From positions 1 to 5,131 of the forward strand of contig JAFGCA010000639.1 of the NCBI GenBank assembly GCA_016932895.1: a DNA stretch of 5,131 bases, in the 5' to 3' direction. Positions 1 to 5,131 of this stretch are shown here, piece after piece; position 1 is the first letter of the stretch, and every line of letters begins with the position of its first letter. Both the position numbers and the translations under genes were made by a program. Below the pieces are notes generated by a model. That model had not been told where the DNA came from. It worked only from the letters and a program-made list of their open reading frames with translations, and did not search any database. This DNA comes from Sedimentisphaerales bacterium (GTDB lineage: Bacteria > Planctomycetota > Phycisphaerae > Sedimentisphaerales > SG8-4).

Positions 1-1613
1 GGCCGGCAGAGACGGCCCAGCCGCCTACAGGGCGAACCGACACCGGCAGGGCCGACTACTTCGGCCAGACCCCGACCGGCCAGACGCAGGTCGTCACCGC
101 TTCGGCCGGTGACCTCCAGCCGATCGTCACCGAACCCGGCGTCATGACAAGCTCTCGCGGGCGACCGGTCGTGACCGGCACCGGGCTTGTTTCCGTGGCG
201 GACACCGGCGGAAGCGCCTTCTCGATGATCTATCCTCGGCCGGACTACGGTGTCATCCAGGTGGACAAGGCCATGCCCAGCGAGGTGCGCCTCAACCAGC
301 CGTTCACCTACGGCATCAAGGTGACCAACCTCACCGACATGATGCTGACCGACATCGTCCTGACCGAGACTCTGTCCAAGGAATTCACCTTCAAAGACGC
401 CGAACCCACTGCGGCGGTGGACAACAACAAACTCGTCTGGCAGATCGACTCGCTCGGTCCCAAGGCGAGCAAGAGCTTCAAGGTCTCCGGCATCGCCGTC
501 AACGCCAAGCAATTGGAGCACTGCACGGCTATCACGCACACCGTGCGCGATTGTGCGATCGTCCAGGTGGTCGAGCCGACGCTGCGTCTGGTCAAAACCG
601 TGCCTTCCGAGGCGCTGCTGTGTGAAGCGATCCCGGTCGAGTACACGATCACCAACACGGGGACGGGCATGGCCCGCGAGGTGCAGATCGTGGACACGCT
701 GCCCGCCGGCATGCAGACCGCCGACGGCAAGGACAAGGTCACGCTGGACGTGGGCAGCCTTCTGGCCGGGGAATCCCGCCAGTTTGCCGTCAAGCTCCGC
801 GCCATCAAAGTCGGCACGTTCACCAACAAGGCCATCGCCAGCTCCACCACGGGCTTGAAGGCTGAATCCGATGTAACGGTCCTGAACGTGCGACAGCCCG
901 TTCTGACAATCACGAAATCGGGACCGCAGCGGCAGTATCTGGGCCGGTCGGTCGCGTATGAAATCACCGTGTTCAACAAGGGCAGCGGCCCCGCCCGCGA
1001 GACGGTCGTCGAAGACATCATCCCGCCCGGCGTGACTTCCATCGAGGCCACGGCCGGTGCGCAGTTCTCCGCGTCCAAGCTGGTCTGGGAGCTCGGGACC
1101 CTCGAGCCCAACGGCTCCAAGAAGGTCCGCGTCTCCTACGTCCCGACGAAAGAGGGCGAGGTCGTGGCGACCGCGACCGCCTCGGCGTATTGTGCCGAAA
1201 TGGTGACCGACTCGGCCAAGACGATCGTCACCGGCATTGCGGCCCCGCGGCTCGACGTGGTCGATCTCGAAGACCCGGTCGAGGTAGGCGGCACAACGAC
1301 CTACGTGATCACCGTAACCAACCCCGGCTCGGCGGCGGACCGCAACATCCGCGTCACCTGCCTGCTCGACGAGAGGCTCCAGTACGTCTCGGCGGCCGGT
1401 GCGACGGCCGGATCCGTCATGGGCCGGACCGTCAACTTCGCCCCGCTGGCCTCGCTCGACATCAAGGACAAGGCCACGTGGCGGGTAGTCGTCAGAGGCG
1501 CGCGTCCCGGCGATGCGCTGTTCAAGGCCACCATGTACACGGACAGCCTGGCGCTGCCCGTCGAGGAGACGGAGGCGACCCACATTTACCAGCAGTTCCC
1601 GGGCGTCAAGTAA
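1..1613 (+). CDS. Tandem DUF11-domain surface/exported protein, 3' part (5' truncated by window)
   Basis: The frame is open from base 3 to the TAA at 1611-1613 (536 visible codons). The ATG at 144 is only an internal Met, because the same frame continues upstream without a stop, so the true start lies outside the window. After a low-complexity Thr/Gly/Pro-rich stretch come four repeated modules of about 105-120 residues, at roughly 252-578, 579-893, 894-1247 and 1248-1589. Each has the DUF11 / Ig-like pattern: a Thr-Tyr or Tyr-x-Ile strand, 'VTN' or 'ITNTG' (e.g. 'YTITNTGTG', 'YVITVTNPGS'), then 'DTLPAG' or 'DIIPPG', then 'LGTLEPNGS'-like turns. DUF11 modules are known from bacterial cell-surface and exported proteins, usually structural or adhesive rather than enzymatic. 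The first module ends with two Cys ten residues apart ('EHC...RDC'), possibly a disulfide. The C-terminus 'VEETEATHIYQQ' is soluble, with no sorting motif seen. Export is inferred, since the N-terminus is missing. Confidence 0.9.
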   Translation, partial: PAETAQPPTGRTDTGRADYFGQTPTGQTQVVTASAGDLQPIVTEPGVMTSSRGRPVVTGTGLVSVADTGGSAFSMIYPRPDYGVIQVDKAMPSEVRLNQPFTYGIKVTNLTDMMLTDIVLTETLSKEFTFKDAEPTAAVDNNKLVWQIDSLGPKASKSFKVSGIAVNAKQLEHCTAITHTVRDCAIVQVVEPTLRLVKTVPSEALLCEAIPVEYTITNTGTGMAREVQIVDTLPAGMQTADGKDKVTLDVGSLLAGESRQFAVKLRAIKVGTFTNKAIASSTTGLKAESDVTVLNVRQPVLTITKSGPQRQYLGRSVAYEITVFNKGSGPARETVVEDIIPPGVTSIEATAGAQFSASKLVWELGTLEPNGSKKVRVSYVPTKEGEVVATATASAYCAEMVTDSAKTIVTGIAAPRLDVVDLEDPVEVGGTTTYVITVTNPGSAADRNIRVTCLLDERLQYVSAAGATAGSVMGRTVNFAPLASLDIKDKATWRVVVRGARPGDALFKATMYTDSLALPVEETEATHIYQQFPGVK

Positions 1614-1625
1614 CCGAGTGCTTCA

Positions 1626-1662
1626 CGCCGCGGCGCCCTCACCGGCGCTGCGGCGTTTTTTT
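1626..1662 (+). terminator. Rho-independent terminator of the DUF11 gene
   Basis: A 12-bp GC-rich stem (1626-1637 pairing with 1644-1655, one G-U wobble) with a 6-nt loop is followed directly by seven T residues (1656-1662). It starts 12 nt after the TAA. On the minus strand the hairpin is not followed by a T-run, so it should act mainly on plus-strand transcripts, although it lies just past the end of the convergent minus-strand gene. Confidence 0.93.
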
Positions 1663-1668
1663 ATGCGC

Positions 1669-2997
1669 TCAGCCTCCTTTGAATGACGTGCTGGTCGGAT
1701 ATCCTTCCGGCACGACGAAGAATTTGTAGCCACCGACATCGCTGAAGTAGAGCCCGTCCCTGTTGCCGTCGAACCACTGCCGCCATTGCTGTGACGTTGA
1801 GAATGACACGTCGGTATAGCGTTTCAACAGTCGCCGGGCCGTCGCGGCGTGAGATTCGTCGTCGAGCATCGCGATCAGCCGATCGAGGGTCTCCGACGTA
1901 CGATTCGTTTCCAGGCCGAGAGACTTCAACTCCTCATCGATCCGGAACACGCCGTCGCGATACACCCATTCGAGATTTTCCCGATAAAGCCGAGTCAGGC
2001 CATCAGGGTCGGAATTGTATTGGGCATACAGAGCTTCCGGGAACTGCCCGAGGAAGAACTCCTTTTGATCGCCGCTGATTCGGTTGATGAGCGGGGCCAG
2101 CCGAACGGCGTCCATGCGAGGACTGCTCTTCCTGTAGACGAGCGGCCTTATGCCGTCAAACTTGTGAATGTAATAGACACAGTTGAGGAAAAGTCTTCGG
2201 CCGGGCTCGGTCATCTGCGACGGGGGCGACGCGTAGCCCCATTGCAGAAAACTGCCCTGGCGGCCAACTCCAATCGCCCCATACTCCTTGCCCTCGTTGA
2301 AACCGATGACCAGCGCCTCGGCATCAGGCGAATCCATGAAGCCGTAAGAACGGGCGACAACGCCGCCATAGGTCTTGCCGCTGTTCTGAACGCGCCAGAC
2401 TTTCATCTTGTCCGGGAGCTTGTCGCCGTCGGGGTATCGGCGATAGTTGTCCGGCGTGTTCCACGTCTCGAATTCCGGCCGCACCTCGAACGGCGTGTGA
2501 TACACCTCGTGGTCAAGCGACCCAACATGGGCCGCGTCTCCCATGCAGTTTCACAAGTAGCCTGTCTTCAGTCCCCACTGGGAGCACATCAGGCCGCCGG
2601 CAACACCGACGGTCACGAGCGGACGAGAGAATTGACGCGAGATATTTATGTGAGGGGCTTTGAAGCCGTCGCCGTCATAATCGAGGATGGTCACATCGAA
2701 ACCGTCGCTCTGCGACTCGACGAACGTCGCCAGGTCGGCCGTCTCGACCGTGCCGAAATGCTGCCGCAGAAATCGAACGAAATCGCCTTCCCGCTCGGAG
2801 CCGGGGTGGCCGGCGTAGAGAATGCGGAGATCGCTCCCCGCATCCGCCTGAGCGTTCGGCTCCGTCATCTCGGTCGGCGCCGGGGGCGGCGACTCCGGCT
2901 CGTTCTGCTTTCTGCAACCCGACACCGCTGTCAGCCCCAGCAACGCCGTGAGTACTGCCAGGACACCGATTCTTCGCATCGCAATTCGAGCGATCAT
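1669..2997 (-). CDS. Candidate selenoprotein: ThuA/GATase1-like lipoprotein with in-frame TGA (Sec149)
   Basis: One minus-strand frame runs from ATG 2997 to TGA 1671-1669 (442 residues), broken only by TGA at 2553-2551. The ATG at 2997 is chosen because GGTGGAG (3012-3006) lies 8 nt upstream and a signal peptide follows at once. A further in-frame ATG at 3084 would add 29 residues ahead of the signal peptide. Seen: basic start, hydrophobic core and lipobox V-S-G-C28; a Pro/Glu-rich linker (about 31-55); an alpha/beta domain with a first strand 'LRILYAGHPG' (about 57-66), 'DVTILDYDGD' (about 101-110) and an elbow-like 'VTVGVAGGLMC' (128-138); then U149-N150-C151, 'DHEVY' (about 162-166) and 'GRRLFLNCVYYIHKFDG' (about 266-282). 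The alternation and last helix resemble ThuA-like/GATase1-like domains. A helical C-terminal region ends in 'YFSDVGGYKFF'. The fold assignment is by motif resemblance and the biochemical function is unknown. It is probably lipid-anchored and exposed to the periplasm. It is divergent from the 7-TM gene at 3147. Alternatives: a pseudogene by nonsense mutation, or a base-call error. Confidence 0.75.
2517..2535 (-). promoter_or_regulatory. Candidate bacterial SECIS hairpin downstream of the TGA
   Basis: In the minus-strand mRNA, GCGGCCCA (2535-2528) pairs with UGGGUCGC (2524-2517): eight consecutive pairs including one G-U, closing a UGU loop (2527-2525), or AUGUU if the last A-U pair is open. 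The apical loop begins 24 nt after the TGA and has G as its second base. Known bacterial SECIS elements lie inside the coding region just after the UGA and carry a G early in a small apical loop, so position and shape fit. The wobble pair becomes an A-C mismatch in plus-strand RNA, so the fold suits the coding transcript. No clear bulged U as in E. coli fdhF is visible. A competing 6-bp hairpin exists at 2526-2545. Confidence 0.55.
2526..2545 (-). repeat. Inverted repeat CATGGG-N8-CCCATG, alternative hairpin after the TGA
   Basis: Perfect 6-bp arms (2545-2540 and 2531-2526 in mRNA sense) enclose an 8-nt loop starting AG. The loop opens 12 nt after the TGA, rather close for a typical SECIS. 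The 3' arm shares bases with the 2517-2535 hairpin, so the two folds exclude each other. The internal ATG at 2544-2542 is buried in this stem, which further argues against reinitiation there. Confidence 0.4.
2551..2553 (-). other. In-frame TGA read as selenocysteine (candidate recoding site)
   Basis: The codon series here is TAC TTG TGA AAC TGC ATG, giving Y-L-(U)-N-C-M. The frame upstream (2997 to 2554) and downstream (2550 to 1672) is the same frame and both parts look protein-coding. The next ATG (2544-2542) has no Shine-Dalgarno sequence within 5-12 nt, so independent translation of the second half is unlikely. Insertion would give Sec149 one residue before Cys151. TGA differs from the Cys codons TGC/TGT only at the third base, as in Sec/Cys homologue pairs. 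Sec is inferred; homologues were not checked. Confidence 0.7.
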
Positions 2998-3005
2998 AGC
3001 GTTGA

Positions 3006-3012
3006 CTCCACC
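3006..3012 (-). promoter_or_regulatory. Ribosome binding site of the selenoprotein candidate
   Basis: GGTGGAG in mRNA sense, 8 nt before the ATG at 2997. It decides the start in favour of 2997 over the in-frame ATG at 3084, which would put 29 extra residues in front of the signal peptide. Confidence 0.75.
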
Positions 3013-3024
3013 AAAAGTGTTTTC

Positions 3025-3053
3025 AGTGTACCGGCCCGTCCCGGCTCGATCAA
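3025..3053 (-). promoter_or_regulatory. Probable sigma70-type promoter of the selenoprotein candidate
   Basis: On the minus strand, TTGATC (3053-3048) and TACACT (3030-3025) are separated by exactly 17 nt. Each box matches the consensus at 4 of 6 positions. Transcription would start near 3018, giving a leader of about 20 nt that carries the GGTGGAG site. This leader excludes the ATG at 3084 from the transcript. Confidence 0.55.
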
Positions 3054-3095
3054 GGACAATCGCCCATCGGGTATTGCAGGGCATCTCTCTATAGC

Positions 3096-3118
3096 ATAGA
3101 CTCTGTTACGCTGTCTAT
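3096..3118. repeat. Inverted repeat ATAGAC-N11-GTCTAT, possible operator
   Basis: Perfect 6-bp arms (3096-3101 and 3113-3118) sit in the divergent intergenic region, 28 nt before the ATG of the 7-TM gene. The left arm overlaps a weak promoter candidate for that gene: TTGCAG (3074-3079), 17 nt, TAGACT (3097-3102). It could be a dimeric regulator site or simply chance; both the promoter and the operator role are tentative. Confidence 0.3.
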
Positions 3119-3134
3119 TCTTTGTGAAAAGCGC

Positions 3135-3139
3135 AGGAG
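3135..3139 (+). promoter_or_regulatory. Ribosome binding site deciding the start of the 7-TM gene
   Basis: AGGAG lies 1 nt before the ATG at 3141 but 7 nt before the ATG at 3147. Normal spacing favours 3147, shortening the protein by two residues. Confidence 0.7.
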
Positions 3140-3146
3140 TATGACA

Positions 3147-4541
3147 ATGTGGAGGAAATCGTTGCGGACGTTGAGAGGAATCGCGGGTCGCGGGCGGGCG
3201 GGCAGTCTGATCGTCCTTGTCGCGGTGGTTTCGGCCGGCCTGGGGCAGGATCAACCGCAACAGATGCTGGGTGAATTGAGAATCGAGGGAACACACGTCG
3301 CCCGGCTCGTTCTGCGCGGGGCCAACAACCACACCGAAGACTACACCGACCCCAACGGCAGCATCAAGCTGCCGGTCGGCATATATCGCGTGGAGCTACT
3401 GGAGCTGCGCGGCAATTGCATCTGCCGGCACTTGTCGGGGCTTAGCCAGGTCACGGTAACCAGTGACGAGCCGGCCGTGCTCAAGGTGGGCGGACCTCTG
3501 CAGCAGACAATCCAGGTCAGCCGGCAGGGTCGCACGTTGATTCTACACTACCGCCTGCTCGGGATCGGCGGCGAGGAATACACGATATCAAGGTTGTCGG
3601 AAAGGCGGCCGAGATTCACCGTGTACAAAGGTGAGAAGGCCGTAGCCACCGGCAACTTCGAATACGGTTTAGCCGGCACCTGCTCGTACTCGTGGCAGGT
3701 ACCTCCAACGACATTCGGACAGCTCCGCATCGTCCCCTCGGCCGAAATCGGCGACATGGGCGCCCACGAAGGGCAGGCGTCTTTATACGAGTGGCGGTGG
3801 TCTTACTCGGCGCCGGCGATGCTCGTGTGGCTGGTCCTGATCGCGGCGATGGTGGGAGTCAAGACCAATCGCGACCACCGGGTGCTGTGGATTCTCATCC
3901 CGTTGGCGGCCTTGAACGTACTCCATCTGCTGTTCAAGAAGGTCACGAGCATGCCTTCATCGTCCGCCATGCAATTCGACCTGCTGTTTCAATCGCTGGC
4001 CATCGGCGTGACGCTCCTGTGGCTGGTCGCCCCCGTGCTCGGGCACTATCCGACCCCTACTCGCGTCGCGCTGGCATTTCTCGCGCTCCTGGCCGTCGCC
4101 GGTATGGGTATATTCTCTTATGGCGACCCGGACTGGCAAGCGGTAATGATCCTCCTGATCGTGCTCAGCTTTCTGGCTCTGGTGTTGATTACCGCCTTGC
4201 TCGCCGCCGCCTGCTCATGTCGAAGTGTCTATCGTCCGGTCTGCCTCATGGCGTGGCTGGCGGTATGGACAAGCATCAGTGGCATCACGGGCACCCTGGG
4301 CATGCTTCTCGTCATCATGGCCGTCCTGCGTCCAAGCGCATCACAGCCTGCCGAGGCAATCCTGACGGGCGGGTTGACTGGCTTGGTTTTGGGACTGTGT
4401 CTGTACGTCCTGTCCGTACCCTACATGCTCCTGGGATTTGCCAGCCCCTTTTTCCGCATCCGCCTCCAGACGTGCCTGGACCTGGGTGCCCCCGAGGACA
4501 CGACGCCCAACCCGGCACCACAGCCGGAAACCGGCGGCTGA
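3147..4541 (+). CDS. Unknown exported multi-pass membrane protein (periplasmic domain plus ~7 TM)
   Basis: I do not recognise the family. The start at 3147 is preferred: AGGAG (3135-3139) is 7 nt upstream of this ATG but only 1 nt from the in-frame ATG at 3141. The product is 464 residues. Visible parts: a basic N-terminus and hydrophobic stretch (about 19-33) ending near 'SAGLG', a probable signal peptide or anchor; a beta-rich region (about 40-215) with 'GELRIEG', 'LPVGIYRVELLEL' and a C-I-C pair at about 91-93, reminiscent of carboxypeptidase-regulatory-like or PEGA-type beta folds, only by look; then hydrophobic segments at about 223-240, 246-263, 280-299, 306-325, 332-356, 365-394 and 404-432; and a short Pro/Thr-rich tail. 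This implies a periplasmic domain fused to a 7-helix membrane bundle, an arrangement also seen in 7TM sensor proteins, though no output domain follows. It is divergent from the selenoprotein candidate, and co-function is only a guess. It ends in TGA, used here as a normal stop. Confidence 0.85.
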   Translation: MWRKSLRTLRGIAGRGRAGSLIVLVAVVSAGLGQDQPQQMLGELRIEGTHVARLVLRGANNHTEDYTDPNGSIKLPVGIYRVELLELRGNCICRHLSGLSQVTVTSDEPAVLKVGGPLQQTIQVSRQGRTLILHYRLLGIGGEEYTISRLSERRPRFTVYKGEKAVATGNFEYGLAGTCSYSWQVPPTTFGQLRIVPSAEIGDMGAHEGQASLYEWRWSYSAPAMLVWLVLIAAMVGVKTNRDHRVLWILIPLAALNVLHLLFKKVTSMPSSSAMQFDLLFQSLAIGVTLLWLVAPVLGHYPTPTRVALAFLALLAVAGMGIFSYGDPDWQAVMILLIVLSFLALVLITALLAAACSCRSVYRPVCLMAWLAVWTSISGITGTLGMLLVIMAVLRPSASQPAEAILTGGLTGLVLGLCLYVLSVPYMLLGFASPFFRIRLQTCLDLGAPEDTTPNPAPQPETGG

Positions 4542-4622
4542 ACCGGCCTTCTCAGCACCCAAAACCCGCACGAACGTGCCCGGCCGGGGCCTTCCGAGCC
4601 GCCGAAGGGGGTCGAAATTCTA

Positions 4623-4650
4623 TTGCAAAGGCCCCCGAAGAGGGTATACT
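4623..4650 (+). promoter_or_regulatory. Sigma70-type promoter of accB
   Basis: TTGCAA (4623-4628) and TATACT (4645-4650) are spaced by 16 nt. They match the consensus at 4 of 6 and 5 of 6 positions. Predicted transcription start is near 4657, leaving a leader of about 83 nt before the accB ATG. Its presence suggests accB begins its own transcription unit. Confidence 0.65.
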
Positions 4651-4725
4651 GGCGGTCGTTTGAATAGTCGCCTTACCCGAGGGGGATGCTCTGCGGAAAC
4701 GTGACGTATGGCCCCGGGGGATTCC

Positions 4726-4732
4726 GAAAGGA
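4726..4732 (+). promoter_or_regulatory. Ribosome binding site of accB
   Basis: GAAAGGA, 7 nt before the ATG at 4740. It selects this start over the in-frame ATG at 4686, whose G-run abuts the codon with no spacing. Confidence 0.7.
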
Positions 4733-4739
4733 TGCGGCA

Positions 4740-5131
4740 ATGCCTGAGAAAGACGCCGACGTGCAGAAGATCAAAGAGCTCATCAAGATCATGAAAGAGA
4801 ATGATCTTGTGAAGATCGATATTCAGCACGGCGATGATCGCGTTTCGCTCCAGCGGGCCGAGCCGCAACCACCGGCAACGGGGCATTTCATCACGGCGAT
4901 GCCCGGTCCCATAGTGTCCGGGGTCGCGCCCGAGGGCCAGGCGGTTTCGGCCGGGGCAAAACCCGGGCCGTCGCCCGCCGAGGGGACAGTCGAGATCAAA
5001 TCCCCCATCGTCGGCACGTTCTACGAGGCCCCGAGCCCCGATTCCGACCCGTACGTCGAGGTCGGCGGCCACGTGGACCCGCAGACGGTCGTGTGCATCA
5101 TCGAGGCGATGAAGGTCATGAACGAGATCAA
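4740..5131 (+). CDS. accB: Biotin carboxyl carrier protein of acetyl-CoA carboxylase (3' truncated by window)
   Basis: The first 130 codons are visible with no stop before the window edge. AccB carries biotin between the biotin carboxylase (AccC) and carboxyltransferase subunits, in the cytoplasm, to make malonyl-CoA for fatty-acid synthesis. The N-terminal helix region '[21 protein letters not shown]' type sequence (8-28) is typical of BCCP, followed by a Pro/Ala/Gly-rich linker (about 41-82) and the biotinyl domain from about 84. The biotinyl domain includes '[18 protein letters not shown]' (88-105), the 'thumb' segment characteristic of acetyl-CoA carboxylase BCCPs, and 'EAMKVMNEI' (122-130) with the biotin-accepting Lys125. 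Typical AccB proteins are about 150-165 residues, so only some 25-35 are missing. In many bacteria accC follows directly; that cannot be seen here. It is preceded by its own promoter and ribosome binding site. Confidence 0.97.
   Translation, partial: MPEKDADVQKIKELIKIMKENDLVKIDIQHGDDRVSLQRAEPQPPATGHFITAMPGPIVSGVAPEGQAVSAGAKPGPSPAEGTVEIKSPIVGTFYEAPSPDSDPYVEVGGHVDPQTVVCIIEAMKVMNEI

Larger units (their letters stand above)
4542..4739 (+). other. Intergenic region between the 7-TM gene and accB
   Basis: It holds short GC-rich palindromes (GCACGAACGTGC at 4568-4579, CCCGGCCGGG at 4579-4588) with no following T-run, so no convincing intrinsic terminator for the upstream gene. The accB promoter and an untranslated leader of about 80 nt fill the second half. 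No credible small gene was found. Confidence 0.6.

Noticed and set aside
308..1120. 270-codon minus-strand ORF inside the DUF11 gene
   Set aside because: Ser/Thr/Val-rich antisense shadow; the plus strand has four unmistakable repeated domains.
1669..2544. Separate 291-residue gene starting at ATG 2544
   Set aside because: No Shine-Dalgarno sequence upstream, the start lies in a hairpin and in mid-domain, and the frame continues upstream through the TGA.
1669..2997. Whole-genome TGA reassignment (code 4/25) as the explanation of the in-frame TGA
   Set aside because: TGA ends this gene and the 7-TM gene at sensible C-termini, and no other in-frame TGA occurs in the four genes.
2551..3084. 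Start at ATG 3084 for the minus-strand lipoprotein
   Set aside because: It would put 29 residues before the signal peptide and lies upstream of the predicted promoter. ATG 2997 has a well-spaced GGTGGAG.
1849..3099. Long plus-strand ORF (416 codons) antisense to the selenoprotein candidate
   Set aside because: It is in exact codon register with the minus-strand gene, where GC-rich coding sequence leaves few antisense stops. Its composition is a jumble without a domain, and the minus strand has a signal peptide, ribosome binding site and recognisable motifs.
4568..4588. GC-rich palindromes as a terminator of the 7-TM gene
   Set aside because: Short stems without any downstream T-run.
3692..4663. 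323-codon plus-strand ORF overlapping the 7-TM gene
   Set aside because: Arg/Gly/Pro/His-rich shadow translation in another frame of a gene with clear membrane helices and a ribosome binding site.
4539..4665. TGA at the end of the 7-TM gene as a second recoding site (frame stays open to about 4666)
   Set aside because: The protein ends in a Pro/Thr-rich tail typical of a natural C-terminus, and the downstream frame is low-complexity and runs through the accB promoter.
4686..4739. Upstream in-frame ATG extending accB by 18 codons
   Set aside because: The G-run before it has no spacing to the ATG, and the added residues do not look like a BCCP N-terminus. ATG 4740 has GAAAGGA at 7 nt.

Overview
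The window looks like ordinary chromosomal sequence from a GC-rich Gram-negative bacterium, most likely a planctomycete (Phycisphaerae-like). This placement is inferred from the protein types (a tandem DUF11 surface protein and a ThuA-like lipoprotein with a 'YFSDVGGYKFF'-type C-terminus) and from base composition; there is no rRNA or other phylogenetic marker. TGA serves as a normal stop for two genes here, so a wholesale TGA reassignment is unlikely.

Layout: (1) 1-1613, plus strand, is the C-terminal 536 codons of a protein with four tandem DUF11 / Ig-like modules, closed by a textbook intrinsic terminator (1626-1662). (2) 1669-2997, minus strand, is one continuous 443-codon reading frame for a lipoprotein with a ThuA/GATase1-like fold, interrupted only by an in-frame TGA at 2553-2551. 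An automatic annotator would split it into two ORFs. (3) 3147-4541, plus strand, is a divergently transcribed unknown protein with a signal peptide, a periplasmic beta-rich domain and about seven membrane helices. (4) 4740 to the window end, plus strand, is accB, the biotin carboxyl carrier protein of acetyl-CoA carboxylase, cut off just after its biotinylation motif and preceded by a good sigma70-type promoter.

The main discovery is gene 2. The TGA sits where both flanks read as one protein. The second half has no ribosome binding site of its own. The TGA would give a Sec-Asn-Cys (UxC) redox-type motif at residues 149-151. A strong 8-bp hairpin begins 16 nt past the TGA, with its apical loop 24 nt past it, the expected placement for a bacterial SECIS element. 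I therefore annotate it as a candidate selenoprotein of unknown function, a lipid-anchored ThuA-like protein. A nonsense mutation or sequencing error is the main alternative.

The divergent pair (selenoprotein candidate and 7-TM protein) shares a 149-bp intergenic region with a plausible promoter for the minus-strand gene and a small inverted repeat that may be an operator. accB appears to be the start of a separate fatty-acid synthesis unit continuing beyond the window.
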